Below, one piece after another: positions 34,314-45,087 of a DNA stretch of 64,000 nt; position 1 is the stretch's first letter; each line of letters begins with the position of its first letter. Origin of the DNA: Leptoclinus maculatus (Eukaryota; Chordata; Actinopteri; Perciformes; Stichaeidae); the NCBI GenBank assembly GCA_032191485.1, contig JAVDOI010000005.1, forward strand, positions 2,440,001-2,504,000, in the 5' to 3' direction. The notes beneath the pieces were generated by a model. That model had not been told where the DNA came from. It was given only the letters and a program-made list of their open reading frames with translations, and did no database searches. The position numbers and the translations under genes were made by a program.

Positions 34314-34870
34314 ACAGAAGTCCTTTAAGGGTTAAACTCTGTGTTTGAACTCTTCAACTCATTTTGTCTCCATGTTTGTTGCTTATTGTTGTGGCGTTTC
34401 TTCACTGCACAGAGATCAGCTGTCAGTCAAACATTATGGGTGGTACTTTGACATCTTGTCATTAGTTGTTCTGTAAATGTTTGAGTTTCTTGAGGTGGAG
34501 CTCCTTCCTGTGTCTGTTTAGGCAAAGTCTAAACTCAGACAGGAGTCATTTAAATCAGCTGTCGATCAAACATGTTAGTAGTTCTGTAACTGTTTTGATG
34601 TTTCTCTGGGTTAAAATGTAAACTATTTGAATTGATGCGTTTGCTGTTTTGTTCTCAGCTCTTTGTACATTTGGAAAGAAATCTATAACTGCATTTATAT
34701 TGATTTTTTAGTTGGATCTGTGAGCTGTTATACATCATAATCAACAAGAAGCTAACTCATTAATCTGTTTTACATCGATAAGATTCTGGTCTGACTGATT
34801 GTGTGGATTAATGGAATCTTTCATAAAAATACTGTACTTTCTCAAATAAAAAAACTGAAGAAAAATTATA
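34314..34870 (+). terminator. TRIM 3' UTR with polyadenylation signal
   Basis: Non-coding sequence after the TRIM stop, with a canonical AATAAA at 34845-34850. This marks the likely transcript end. Confidence 0.6.
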
Positions 34871-35234
34871 TAAATTTATGTTTATTGGAATTCAATGAGT
34901 CAGAGAAACTTTATATAGTATAGTACATATTGAAGACACGTGTCATTGACCCATTTGTCCACCAGAGGGAGTTTACCTTTAAGTGAGCGCTTCTGTCAGC
35001 AGTAAACTAATGCAGCGAACATACAGTGGGTACGGAAAGTATTCAGACCCCTTTACATTTTTCACTCTGTTTCATTGCAGCCATTTGCTAAAATCAAAAA
35101 AGTTCATTTTATTTCTCATTAATGTACACGCAGCACCCCATCTTGACAGAAAAAACAAATGTAGAAATTTCTGCAAATTTATTAAAAAAGAAAAAGTGAA
35201 ATATCACATGGTCATAAGTATTCAGACCCTTTGC

Positions 35235-37247
35235 TCAGTATTGAGTAGAAGCACCCTTTTGAGCTAGTACAGCCATGAGTCTTCTTGGGAATGATGCAAC
35301 AAGTTGTTCACACCTGGATTTGGGGATCCTCTGCCATTCTTCCTTGCAGATCCTCTCCAGTTCCGTCAGGTTGGATGGTGAACGTTGGTGGACAGCCATT
35401 TTCAGGTCTCTCCAGAGATGCTCAATTGGGTTTAGGTCAGGGCTCTGGCTGGGCCAGTCAAGAATGGTCACAGAGTTGTTCCGAAGCCACTCCTTTGTTA
35501 TTTTAGCTGTGTGCTTAGGGTCATTGTCTTGTTGGAAGGTGAACCTTCGGCCCAGTCTGAGGTCCAGAGCACTCTGGAAGAGGTTTTCTTCCAGGATATC
35601 TCTGTACTACATCTTTCCTTCAATTGCAACCAGTCGTCCTGTCCCTGCAGCTGAAAAACACCCCCATAGCATGATGCTGCCACCACCATGTTTCACTGTT
35701 GGGCAGTGGCGGCTGGTCCATAGAGGGCGCTAGGGCGCCGCCCCCCCTTGAGCTACAAATAATAAAAAATAAAATAAATAATAATAATAATAAACTATAC
35801 AAATTTACAATATTTGTGTTTTTGAAACATGGAATCACCCAGTAATATGTGTAAAATATGATATCTGCGGTAAATATATGCTTTTCCTGCACGTCCTCTC
35901 TGCCTGTCTGCAGCTCCTCTCCTCGTGTGCACGTCTCAGCTGCTGGGGCGCTGGAGAATCTGCCCCAAAGAGGCGGGTCTATGAAGCAGTTTAGCCAATG
36001 ATGCTTTAATGCTGACTAAAGATATAAATGAGTGACATACAATTTAGCCAAGCAGATTTCGTTCTGCCCCAAGCTGCCCGTTCTCCTGAGAGGAGAACTG
36101 AGAGGAGAAACTACTGAAAGAGCTGATCCCAGATCAGCCTGACCTCACAATCAGACAGCAGACTAGCATGACAGAGAAGCAGTACATGAAGCTTCTCTAG
36201 TAGCTGTACACCAGACAGGTTTGGCTAGCTGGATGCAGTCATGCCAATAACTTATTTAGCTTTTTAAAACAACGGGGACAGAACCAGCATGGACAGTTAG
36301 GGAGTGAGGGACATGAAGCACCTGTCTGAGAAATGGATATATAGTTATATATAAATAATTATATATATATATATATATATAAATATATATATGTGTGTGT
36401 GTGTTTTATATTATAGTGAATATTATTATATGATATATATATTATATTATACTGAATTCCCTGTGAGGGTGACATTAATAAGATGTCCTGACGTGTTTGT
36501 CAAAGTGTTATTTACTGCTTTTTTTCGTGTTGGAATGAATGTTAAATATTTAACTGCAAAGTAGTAATGCATGTTTGATACCTTAATTTGTTTGCATTAA
36601 ATCATTCTGGGATGTTTGCTGAAATTGATTGGATGTGGCACAGCCCTACCAAGAAAATGTTCCACCAGCCGCCACTGCTGTTGGGATTGTATTGGGCAGG
36701 TGATGAGCAGTGCCTGGTTTTCTCCACACATACCGCTTAGAATTAACGCCAAAAAGTTCAATCTTGGTCTCATCAGACCAGAGAATCTTATTTCTCATAG
36801 TCTGGGAGTCCTTCATGTGTTTTTTGGCAAACTCTATGCGGGCTTTCATATGTCTTGCAGTTAGGAGAGGCTTCCGTCGGGCCACTCTGCCATAAAGCCC
36901 GACTGGTGGAGGGCTGCAGTGATAGTTGACTTTGTGGAACTTTCTCCCATCTCCCTACTGCATCTCTGGAGCTCAGCCACAGTGATCTTTGGGTTCTTCT
37001 TTACCTCTCTCACCAAGGCTCTTCTCCCACGATTGCTCAGTTTGGCTGGACGGCCAGGTCTAGGAATAGTTCTGGTCGTCCCAAACTTCTTCCATTTAAG
37101 GATTATGGAGGCCACTGTGCTCTTAGGAACCTTGAGTGCTGCAGAAATTCTTTTGTAACCTTGGCCAGATCTGTGCCTTGCCACAATTCTGTCTCTGAGC
37201 TCCTTGGGCAGTTCCTTCGACCTCATGATTCTCATTTGCTCTGACAT
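35235..37247 (-). pseudogene. Tc1 transposase, broken
   Basis: The N-terminus (37247 downward) has the bipartite helix-turn-helix DNA-binding region (KELRDRIVARHRSGQGYKRI, GRPAKLSNRGRRALVREV). A frameshift near 36890 leads to the first catalytic block LWSDETKIELFG (36646-36885). The coding sequence is then split by the hAT at 35704-36677. Beyond it the second catalytic block (QQDNDPKHTA type) is out of frame relative to 35498-35689. The last block SPDLNPIEHLW, with the third acidic residue, lies at 35235-35471. At least two frameshifts plus the insertion make it inactive. Confidence 0.92.
35704..36677. mobile_element. 974-bp non-autonomous hAT inside the Tc1 element
   Basis: Inverted termini CAGTGGCGGCTGGT and ACCAGCCGCCACTG are flanked by a perfect 8-bp duplication CTGTTGGG (35696-35703 and 36678-36685). 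Removing the element and one duplicate restores normal Tc1 sequence. The interior lacks transposase and includes an AT/GT microsatellite at 36357-36405. Its termini are related to those of the hAT at 16936 (CAGTGGCGG). Confidence 0.93.
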
Positions 37248-37629
37248 GCACTGTGAGCTGTAAGGTCTAATATAGACAGGTGTGTGTGCCTTTCCTAATC
37301 AAGTCCAATCAGTTTAATTAAACAACTGGACTCCAATGAAGGAGTAGAACCATCTCAAGGAGGATCAGAAGAAATGGACAGCATGTGAGTTAAATATGAG
37401 TGTCACAGCAAAGGGTCTGAATACTTATGACCATGTGATATTTCAGTTTTTCTTTTTTAATAAATTTGCACAAATTTCTACATTTCTGTTTTTTTCTGTC
37501 AAGATGGGGTGCTGCGTGTACATTAATGAGAAATAAAATGAACTTTTTTGATTTTAGCAAATGGCTGCAATGAAACAGAGTGAAAAATGTAAAGGGGTCT
37601 GAATACTTTCCGTACCCACTGTATATATG

Positions 37630-38344
37630 TTTTATGTATCACCACAGGTAGAGAGATGTTTTCCTCTGTTTCTTTTTGAAAATATATTTTTCTGAATTTA
37701 TAAATCCATTGTGCAATGAAATTCGTTAGCATAGCCGTTCATCCACCCCAGTTTAGTCTGCTGGTGTAGTTTTCATGGCAACAAGTGCCAACTGATGTTA
37801 GCCTATATTGGCTTAGTATAAAAAAAACGAGTAGCCATACAATTCGACATTTTTTTACTAAACCAACTACAACTACCAACAGTCACACCTTCAAGGACCT
37901 TAATGTATTGTTACATATTGTCAAATAACGACAAATAAAGGCTAAACTGCCGCGGCACCTCTCACACACAGCGGCACAACTTGCCGCCGCAGCTGAGCTC
38001 TCAACAGGAAGTGCCTCCACTAGCTGCCGCTGACACATTTTGAGCGACTATGCTGCGTTCACAGTGGTTTGTGGAAGTGCGAAACGTCAGATATTAAAGT
38101 GTAGTAGTTGAACAGCCCAATATGGCATAGTGTATTGCTCTTTTACTGTGATTCGTGCCAAGTAGAGGCTAAAACAGCTTGCTAAACAGAACTTTGGCAC
38201 TAGCGTAATTTGTTTTACTTGCAATCACGTGAATATGGTGTATATAAAGTGTTGAATCATAACATGGTCCTCAGCCTTCTTTGTTATGCTGTCACTTATG
38301 ATGACACGCCCCTCTCAGTTGATACCATGCCCCCCACGCTCGAT
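37630..38344. other. No gene recognised
   Basis: Anonymous sequence between Tc1 and the foldback element. No supported ORF. Confidence 0.4.
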
Positions 38345-38653
38345 CAGGGTCAAAAGTCTGAACTGAAAAAAATATTTGAAACCGAAAAAAAAAATATTTG
38401 AATCTGAAAATATAAAATCTGAAACTGAAAAATATAACTCAAATATCAAAATATATATGAAAGTGAAAAATAAAAAAAAATAATGTATTCAAAAAATTCC
38501 AGAACTGAATCAAAATTATATTCAACCCAAAAAAACTTTTTATTCACTTATTTTTATTTTGAATACATTGCTGTATTTTTCAATGTTCAAGACCACAACT
38601 TGAACTTTCAGGTTCAAATTCTTTTTTTCAAATGAACAGAACTTTTGACCTGG
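38345..38653. mobile_element. Putative foldback/MITE, about 309 bp
   Basis: The left end CAGGGTCAAAAGTCTGAACT is mirrored at the right by AGAACTTTTGACCTGG, and the interior also pairs (AATATTTGAAAC against TTCAAATTCTTT). AT-rich degenerate units of the type TCTGAAACTGAAAAATAT occur inside. No target duplication was resolved. Confidence 0.55.
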
Positions 38654-39038
38654 ATTTAGTTCCATAATGCTTTTGATTAAATATGAAAAAAGTTTAGGTT
38701 TGCAGCTGGTGATCAATCGGAGACATTTTCAGACAGAAGCAGTCGTTCACTGAGAACTGCTGTTGGAGTTTCTCAGAGTACAGTCGTTTGGTTTCTCTCA
38801 CTGTCTCACTAAACCTGGGCCCCGTTCCTCGTACGTGGTTCAACTAAATCGATCAAATGTCCTATTAGCCAGCTTAAAATACCGCGATGATTGAAGGCAG
38901 GCTATCTTGGTTTCTCAAAGGCTGATCAGCGCTCAAACAATCTCGTTAATTCGAACCAGACCTCAGTACTCAGGATAATTGGGCGTGCCCGTCTTACGTC
39001 AAAAGGGGGAAGCGTTGAAACCATGATTTTCTAACAGT

Positions 39039-39208
39039 ATGGCGAATAAAGTAAAAGAGAGCGTCTTTTTTCTCCGCTGGCGAGCAGGAGATGATCATGA
39101 ACGCATATGAGGAAGTCAAGACCATAATCATGTCAAAATCTAACACCGCCACCGCTTCGAGGGCTAGACAAGAAGCATGGCAAAATATCGCAGACAAGTT
39201 AAATGCGT
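39039..39208 (+). pseudogene. Harbinger Myb/SANT-like protein, first exon, frameshifted
   Basis: After ATG (MANKVKE) a one-base shift in the T run near 39066 leads to EQEMIMNAYEEVKTIIMSKS followed by ARQEAWQNIADKLN. This is the trihelix/Myb-like N-terminus of the accessory DNA-binding protein of Harbinger elements. A GTAAGTG donor follows at 39208, suggesting an original intron. The remaining exons were not identified. Confidence 0.65.
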
Positions 39209-39614
39209 AAGTGTTGGGAAAATGTATAGGCTAATTTTAAGTGCCTCATCACCCCAATCAATCAGATTATATTTCTTTAAATGTGCGGTAGGCTTAATGG
39301 AATGCATCATCCAATGAGATCTTATAGCGAAAATAATGATCTCAACTCTTTCAGAATAAGTAGATAAAACAAGCCCAAAGAGTATCTAATTGATACGAAT
39401 TAATAGATACTTATGAGGATATATGTACTGTATGCGCTTATGTATCATACTATATATGTGTATATACATGTATGTGTAGATTACCATATAGAACTAGGAG
39501 TTTGAATATGTGTGTGCGAATCTGTGTATGGATCAGTATGTATATTATTCATAATCAGACATTCAATCAATTGAAGCAGTGAAATGAAATTGTGTGTGAT
39601 TCTCTCTATTCTTA

Positions 39615-39930
39615 TCATGAGTACAATAATGATATGCTATGGTGTACTAATAACACTGTCATATAATTATGAGTGCTTTCAAGCCCCATGTAGTTTAACC
39701 AGCCATCAAGAGGACATGGGAGCAAGTAAAACCTAAGCACACAAACATTATTCAGAATGGTGAGTCCATACAATATGTGCCATGGTAATGTATTGAACAC
39801 ATCCATAAGTTTCTTAAGCACCAAATAAACTTTTCGAACAGCACGGCATGCAGCGGCATCGCCCACACTGTACAATAATGTACCACTCGCTCACAGCTCA
39901 CGGCTCTGATCCAGTCTGTGAGACGGTCAA
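39615..39930 (-). pseudogene. Harbinger transposase remnant
   Basis: The minus translation begins with SVGDAAACRAVRKVYLVLKK, a conserved segment of Harbinger transposases upstream of the first catalytic Asp. No DDE motif remains and flanking frames contain stops. It lies opposite the Myb-like gene as expected for the family. Confidence 0.65.
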
Positions 39931-40061
39931 TGCTCGGCTGTGTGTGGTGTTCACAATGTATGACTCCAGAAGGTCTTGTTAATAAATGATTCCTTGTCGG
40001 CAGAATCGATAGCGCTCGTATAGGAAGTCATCGTGATGTGATAAGGGATCTTGGCGATCTC

Positions 40062-40145
40062 GGTCCGTGTACGTTTTAGTCATCTGTTTTACCGTTCGTT
40101 TCATCGAATGAACGGTAAAACAGACGATCAAAACGTACACGGACC
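40062..40145. repeat. 84-bp near-perfect hairpin
   Basis: The left arm starts GGTCCGTGTACGTTTTAGTC and pairs with the right arm ending CAAAACGTACACGGACC; a second paired block is CTGTTTTACCGTT with AACGGTAAAACAG. Only a few mismatches and a short loop near TTTCATCGAA. It lies inside the Harbinger element, near its right end. Confidence 0.9.
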
Positions 40146-40418
40146 GATCTCGAAGAACTCTCTCCTATAAAACGTTAATCTAACTAATATCGCTCCTTTA
40201 TCAATGGGATGAGGAAGGGAGCTGACATTTGTTTCCGGGGGAGTGGCAAATTTATCCAGCTTCCTTAAGTGAGCCTGCGCTGGTTCAAGCTTATGGATGT
40301 GTTGCTATGGTGATTTTGCCAAACTTGCTTCATGGAACCGAAAAGCCTGACTGGTGTAATCTCATCCTCAAATTTATCCAGCTAACTCAGTTAGCGACTT
40401 TCGAGGAACAGGGCCCTG

Positions 40419-41993
40419 CTGTTTCAGACTGAGTTTGATCCATCTGCTGCTCGGACTCATTATCTTTGCTGTCTGTTAGAACAAGGGGGCTTCAACAAAG
40501 CACCTATGAAGCCACCAGAAGGACTCTGAAAGAGGATTATTATCGTAAAATAAAAATGAAAATGAAATGAAAAGCAGTGAAAAATATTGTTTTCAACTGA
40601 AACTAAATATAAACAATTACCTATAAGAAAACAAAAACTAAGCTGAAACATTGCCTGGTTAAGAAACAAATGAGAACATTTAAAAAAAAATCTATTTGAG
40701 TTTTAGTGTTTCAGCTATAATATATCACTACCAAAAAAGAGAAAAGGAGATTAAATAACAAGAACATGATTTAAATATTTAATTAGATCAAATGCCATTC
40801 ATCCAAGCTATTCAGCTCAGTGTTATTGTTCGAGTCAGAATAAAATTGCAGCTAGCAAATGCACTCTCAAAACTGACGATAACTAAAGTAAAATGAAATC
40901 TTAAATTAAAAAATAAACTATAAAAATAAAAAACAGTTGAAAATGATAACCTTGATCTGCACTCTACTGTTTTTTATTAGTTTTTTGCACTTTTGCAAAT
41001 ATATTTATATGTAGCTCAAGCGCAAGTTCAGTCAGGTAGACAAGCATGCATAATCTCTGTCTCTCCTCTCCTTGTAATTACTCAGTAATTTTAAGCCTAC
41101 CTTCTTTTTTTCAATAAATCACTGAGCTGTTCTTGTCCGCCTGGATTGTCGGCATTTAGTCCCTTTCCATGCTGCCTTTCCATGCTGCCTCATAAAAGCC
41201 ATACCATCAGTCCCATTATTTACAGTTTTGGGGCAGCCCAATTTTCATCATTATCCTAATGCCATGGTTATTGATCATAGTGAAAACAGGGGAAGCTGTA
41301 TTTAATACCATTCATGGATAACTTTTCATTGCTTTGACACAAAATGCATTCGATGACAGTGACATGACTCAACCACCACCAAAACCGTATATACAATCCA
41401 TTTTACACATATTTACATACTAATCCACACCAAATGACTATAAAGTATTTGCTACACTCTGCTTCATCTCAACAATTAAAAAAAATAAAATGAAAAGGAC
41501 CACAGCTACTCCCCAGCATGATACTACTTTTCCTTCCGGCGGTTGCAATTCATTAACCATATATTATAATTATTTTCCTCATGGAGGAAAGTTCAGAGAC
41601 AAGAGGGCTACCGGTTGTGTGGCATTTAGGTTGCATTAGTGCATTTTGGATGTGAGATGAACTGTTGCGTTGAGAGGCATGTTGATAAAGATAACTTTGT
41701 AAAGAGTTTGAAACAAGAACTCAGGATGGAGAAATGTGTGTAACCACAGTCCTAGTAGTGAGGAGAATAGTGGAATGAACTGAGGCTACATATGTTCGAG
41801 GCCCAGACATTTGTGGTATGCCACTGAGTGTAACCAATTATATAACAAAAGATCATTTAAATTAATCTTTTTTATTAAAGTGGCTTCACATTCGTCTTAT
41901 TTCATTATTCTTGGCCTTTTGGATAAAAACACCACAGAAGCTATAAACTGTTCTCAAACATCAGAAAAGCTTCATTAAACAGGTTTTAATATA
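40419..41993. other. No gene recognised
   Basis: AT-rich sequence; ORFs are short and motif-free. Confidence 0.4.
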
Positions 41994-42084
41994 CAGTGGG
42001 TACGGAAAGTATTCAGACCCCTTTACATTTTTCACTCTTTGTTTCATTGCAGCCATTTGCTAAAATCAAAAAAGTTCATTTTAC
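41994..42084 (+). mobile_element. Solo Tc1 terminal fragment
   Basis: About 90 bp start with CAGTGGGTACGGAAAGTATT and match the left end of the Tc1 at 35024, then diverge abruptly after GTTCATTTTA. No partner end was found nearby. Confidence 0.9.
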
Positions 42085-42259
42085 ACTGCCAGTCATTCAA
42101 AAATGCTCACCTCTTCTCGCTACGAATGAGCAAGGAGCGTGGTCTGGTGAGACACTCACTCATGCTACTCAGAGAACCGGGGTTACGCAAGTAGCCTAAA
42201 GTTCTCTTTCATAGCATTCGTTTCGTGTCTCATATTGGGAAAATACTGATTCCCGGATT

Positions 42260-42440
42260 GCTGGGCAGATGTTACCTTTTCTTGAGTATTTATTGTCTCT
42301 TTGCAGCTGTGATGGTGTCTTTGTATTCTTTTTGTGTCTCTTTGTAGTCGTTTTATGTATCTTTGTGGTTGTTTTGAGTTTATTCTTGGTTGGTATGTGT
42401 CTCTTTGAGTACAATTTTGTAGGGGAAGGCCGGTGGGGTA
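42260..42440. repeat. Degenerate 21-bp-type minisatellite
   Basis: Units of the type TGTGTCTCTTTGTAGTCGTTT repeat imperfectly. The repeat is related to the larger array at 46681 and is followed by a similar GGGGAAGGCCGG junction. The ORFs here (42183-42533 and others) are repeat translations. Confidence 0.75.
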
Positions 42441-43314
42441 GCTCACAGTCCAGTTCCAGTTCATCCCAAGACACTGAAGTTTCTCCAAATCAAACTGGGA
42501 ACAGCATTTATGTTTGTGAGCTGACTTTGTCATGTTGAAACAGGAAGGTCACAAACTGATGAAACAAACTTGGAAAACATGGCTGTCTAAAACATCATTG
42601 CAGATCCATATCAAAAGTACACAAAAATACATTTGGCCATACATGTATATGTGTATTTATGCAGTATATTAAGCTGAAATATACTCTGAAATGGAGGCCA
42701 GTATACTGATGTTCTTGTAGCTCCATGCAGCTGCCACTAGATGTCACTCTTTACAGTAAATGTAGAACGGTAGGTCCACAGGTGAGCAGACAATAAATCT
42801 GAGTCAGTTGAGAGGTGGATGGTGTTGCTGAAGAACACATGTACGTCCAAAAAAAGCTTCCTTATAATAAAAGAGAAAAGTCCATTTTAAGACAGTTTCA
42901 GAGGTAAATATGTGTTTTTATGTAGATAACAGTGTTCTGTATCAGTGTAACAGTCAGTTACTTATACATGTAAATAAAGGCATTGCTGTATATTTTTAAA
43001 TACAGTTTCCATTTTAATTAAAATGCCACTTGGTTAGTGTTCATGTTGGTTTATAATGTGTTTTATGTTCTTGAAGCACTTTTTTGGTTTTGTGATTTTT
43101 TCTTTTCTCCCAAAATGTAATCAAACTCTATTACAAGTATTTTAGTATATTCTATTTTATTTAACCATACCAACTTTTTCTTAAACATCCTCTTAATTCA
43201 AAGAGACGGAACAACATCATTCCACAGGGCAATTTTAGATTCAACATATAAAAACTGACTGATGTCAAAAAGAACAGTCATAAATTTCTACTATTGAATA
43301 GAGAATACAGAAGT

Positions 43315-43510
43315 ATCAACTGATGTCGAACCAGTAGACATCAAAACAGCTTCTTTCCTCTGACTGTTAGACTCTTTAACTCATCCTCCATATAAAATAT
43401 AGTATTTTTTATAGTTTTGTGTTTTGTTATGTAGCAAAATAGAACTGCAATCTGTATTTATTTGTTCTACCATGTTGTACAATGACAATAAAATCACCTT
43501 GTAACTTTGA
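43315..43510 (+). mobile_element. LINE 3' end remnant
   Basis: The plus translation gives a relic of the C-terminal end of a Rex/L2-type ORF2 (NSFFPLTVRLFNSS). It is followed by a 3' UTR ending CATGTTGTACAATGACAATA with an AATAAAA polyadenylation-like end. It is 5'-truncated. Confidence 0.55.
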
Positions 43511-43570
43511 AAAAGGTTGTTTTGCTAAGTCTTTAGTCTGCATAAAGGACCACACACACTACTAAAAATA

Positions 43571-43599
43571 GAAATAATAGTAATAATAATAATAATAAT
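43571..43599. repeat. TAA microsatellite
   Basis: Short run of AAT/TAA triplets. Confidence 0.9.
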
Positions 43600-43954
43600 G
43601 CATCATAGAAAAATCAATAGCATCTAAAATGAAAATTTGAAAAACATAAAAAAGAAAATAGAAAATAAATCATTTCACGAGCAGTGATGATATTCTCTGT
43701 GGTTTGTATGCCATTAATGTACATCAAATGAATGGTATGGAATATTGATCCTATTGTAATTTACTATTCAGGTTAGGGTGTTACGTTAAGTGCCAAAAGG
43801 TTGAGTTGGAGTTGGATAGTGTTTTTAGTTTTACCCAAGAAGAGACGCTGAGTCATCTCACTGCAACATGTAACACATTCATTAAGACTAAATTAACTAA
43901 ATGAAGGACAGAAGGGTTTTACCCAATTAAAAGGCATGCTGGGAAGTATGCTAA

Positions 43955-44090
43955 TTGCCCAATTATTGACCATTGAATCACATCTAATTAATCACATTAA
44001 ATTTGTTTTAAATGTATCAGTTTAAGGATGATTATATTGATGCTATGATTAGAATGACCTGCTCAAAGATGACTATACTTATACATCAGC
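43955..44090 (+). repeat. Direct repeat, left copy (about 130 bp)
   Basis: Shares CATTGAATCACATCTAATTA and GATGATTATATTGATGCTAT-type words, in the same order and orientation, with 44615-44745. The two copies bracket about 520 bp. A short piece after the left copy (AAACATGGGTGTGCAAC) is inverted relative to the one after the right copy (GTTGCACACCCACGTTT). Confidence 0.8.
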
Positions 44091-44614
44091 GGCAACAGAC
44101 AAAAGAAACTTAAAGTAAACACATAAACATGGGTGTGCAACTGTAATAAGATCCAGCAGCTACAGACCGTTGCGTGATTTCCTCGTTCATTTCCCGTAGC
44201 TGACTGTTTCACATCTCCACTATTAAAATACTTTAAAGAAGTGAGCAGCTCCTGTGGAGGTCCTTCTAGTTCAGTAATGATGAGATCACGTCGGTAAATC
44301 TGTTCACACTGTGAACTTGTGCTGTCTTTACAGCTGAGGAGATCTTTTGTTCTTTGAAACACAGTAACAGGAAGAACCGACAGTGGTCTGTAGATCGGTA
44401 CATCAAAAGAAGCTTGTGACCTTTACTCGGCTTCAGAGCACTGGAATGACTCGGTTTATTTTTACGCCCCTTTTTAATTCCTTTGATCAACCTGTGTGTT
44501 ATGTAATGCCCAGTTCTGGGATTAAACTTCAACACGACGAGCTGAGGTGATTAAAAGAGCTCCGGTTGATGATCAAGCGATTGAAAACCATGTGGAGAAC
44601 ATGACCAATTGACC

Positions 44615-44745
44615 AATTATTGACTATTGAATCACATCTAATTAATCACATTCTAATATTTTTATAGTTATTAGTTACAGGATGATTATATTGATGCTAT
44701 AATTAGAATGACCTTCTCAAAGATGACTATAATTATTAAAGTTGC
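44615..44745 (+). repeat. Direct repeat, right copy
   Basis: Partner of 43955-44090, slightly diverged (for example CTGATATT-type changes after AATCACATT). See the left copy. Confidence 0.8.
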
Positions 44746-45019
44746 ACACCCACGTTTATGTTTACTTTTAATCCACCGCCGGTTTAAAATACGTTTTTAC
44801 ACAAAGCACGGATTTTTGTCCTGAAAAATGTGCACAGAAATTTATAAAATCTGAATTTGTGGGTTTTTATGAATGCTTACACATTCCTGCAGAACTTGAC
44901 GGTTTGACGGCTGGTAGAGAGGACAAACAAGAAGAAGTTGTGCAGCATTGGCCTGATGCTATAATCTGCATATTTCTATCAAAGGTAGTGAAGAGTCAAC
45001 ACCTTCACCTCCCTAAAGC

Positions 45020-45087
45020 TATAAATAGACACAATCTGTGCAACCGATCAGGACTGAAGAACATTTGATGACGCTGGGTGTGTAAAG
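45020..45087 (+). promoter_or_regulatory. Possible TATA promoter and first exon
   Basis: A strong TATAAATAG at 45020-45028 is followed about 30 bp downstream by a short stretch ending AAAG|GTATGT (donor at 45088). A later acceptor (TATATTTTAG, ending 45497) opens a 28-codon reading frame, ELYKIRRNRKKITFTAEDIS and so on, ending TGT TGA at 45581. No coding start in the first exon fits. This could be a small gene, a lncRNA, or chance. Confidence 0.3.

Larger units (their letters stand above)
35024..37621 (-). mobile_element. Tc1/mariner transposon with a nested hAT
   Basis: The outer ends are CAGTGGGTACGGAAAGTATT and its complement, within inverted repeats of about 210 bp, flanked by TA on each side (35022-35023 and 37622-37623). 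Without the inner hAT the element is about 1.6 kb, the normal Tc1 size. The transposase lies on the minus strand but is frameshifted and interrupted. A detached fragment of the same end lies at 41994. Confidence 0.95.
38818..40415. mobile_element. PIF/Harbinger-like DNA transposon, degenerate
   Basis: Inverted termini GGCCCCGTTCCTCG and CGAGGAACAGGGCC (one mismatch) are flanked by CTG on both sides (38815-38817 and 40416-40418). The 3-bp CWG-type duplication is characteristic of animal Harbingers. The element has the typical two-gene layout: a Myb-like DNA-binding gene on plus and a transposase on minus, both decayed. An 84-bp hairpin lies at 40062-40145. Confidence 0.85.

Noticed and set aside
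44266..44535. 89-codon Lys/Arg-rich minus ORF as a gene
   Set aside because: No recognised family, no promoter or splice support. Reported only in connection with the flanking repeats.
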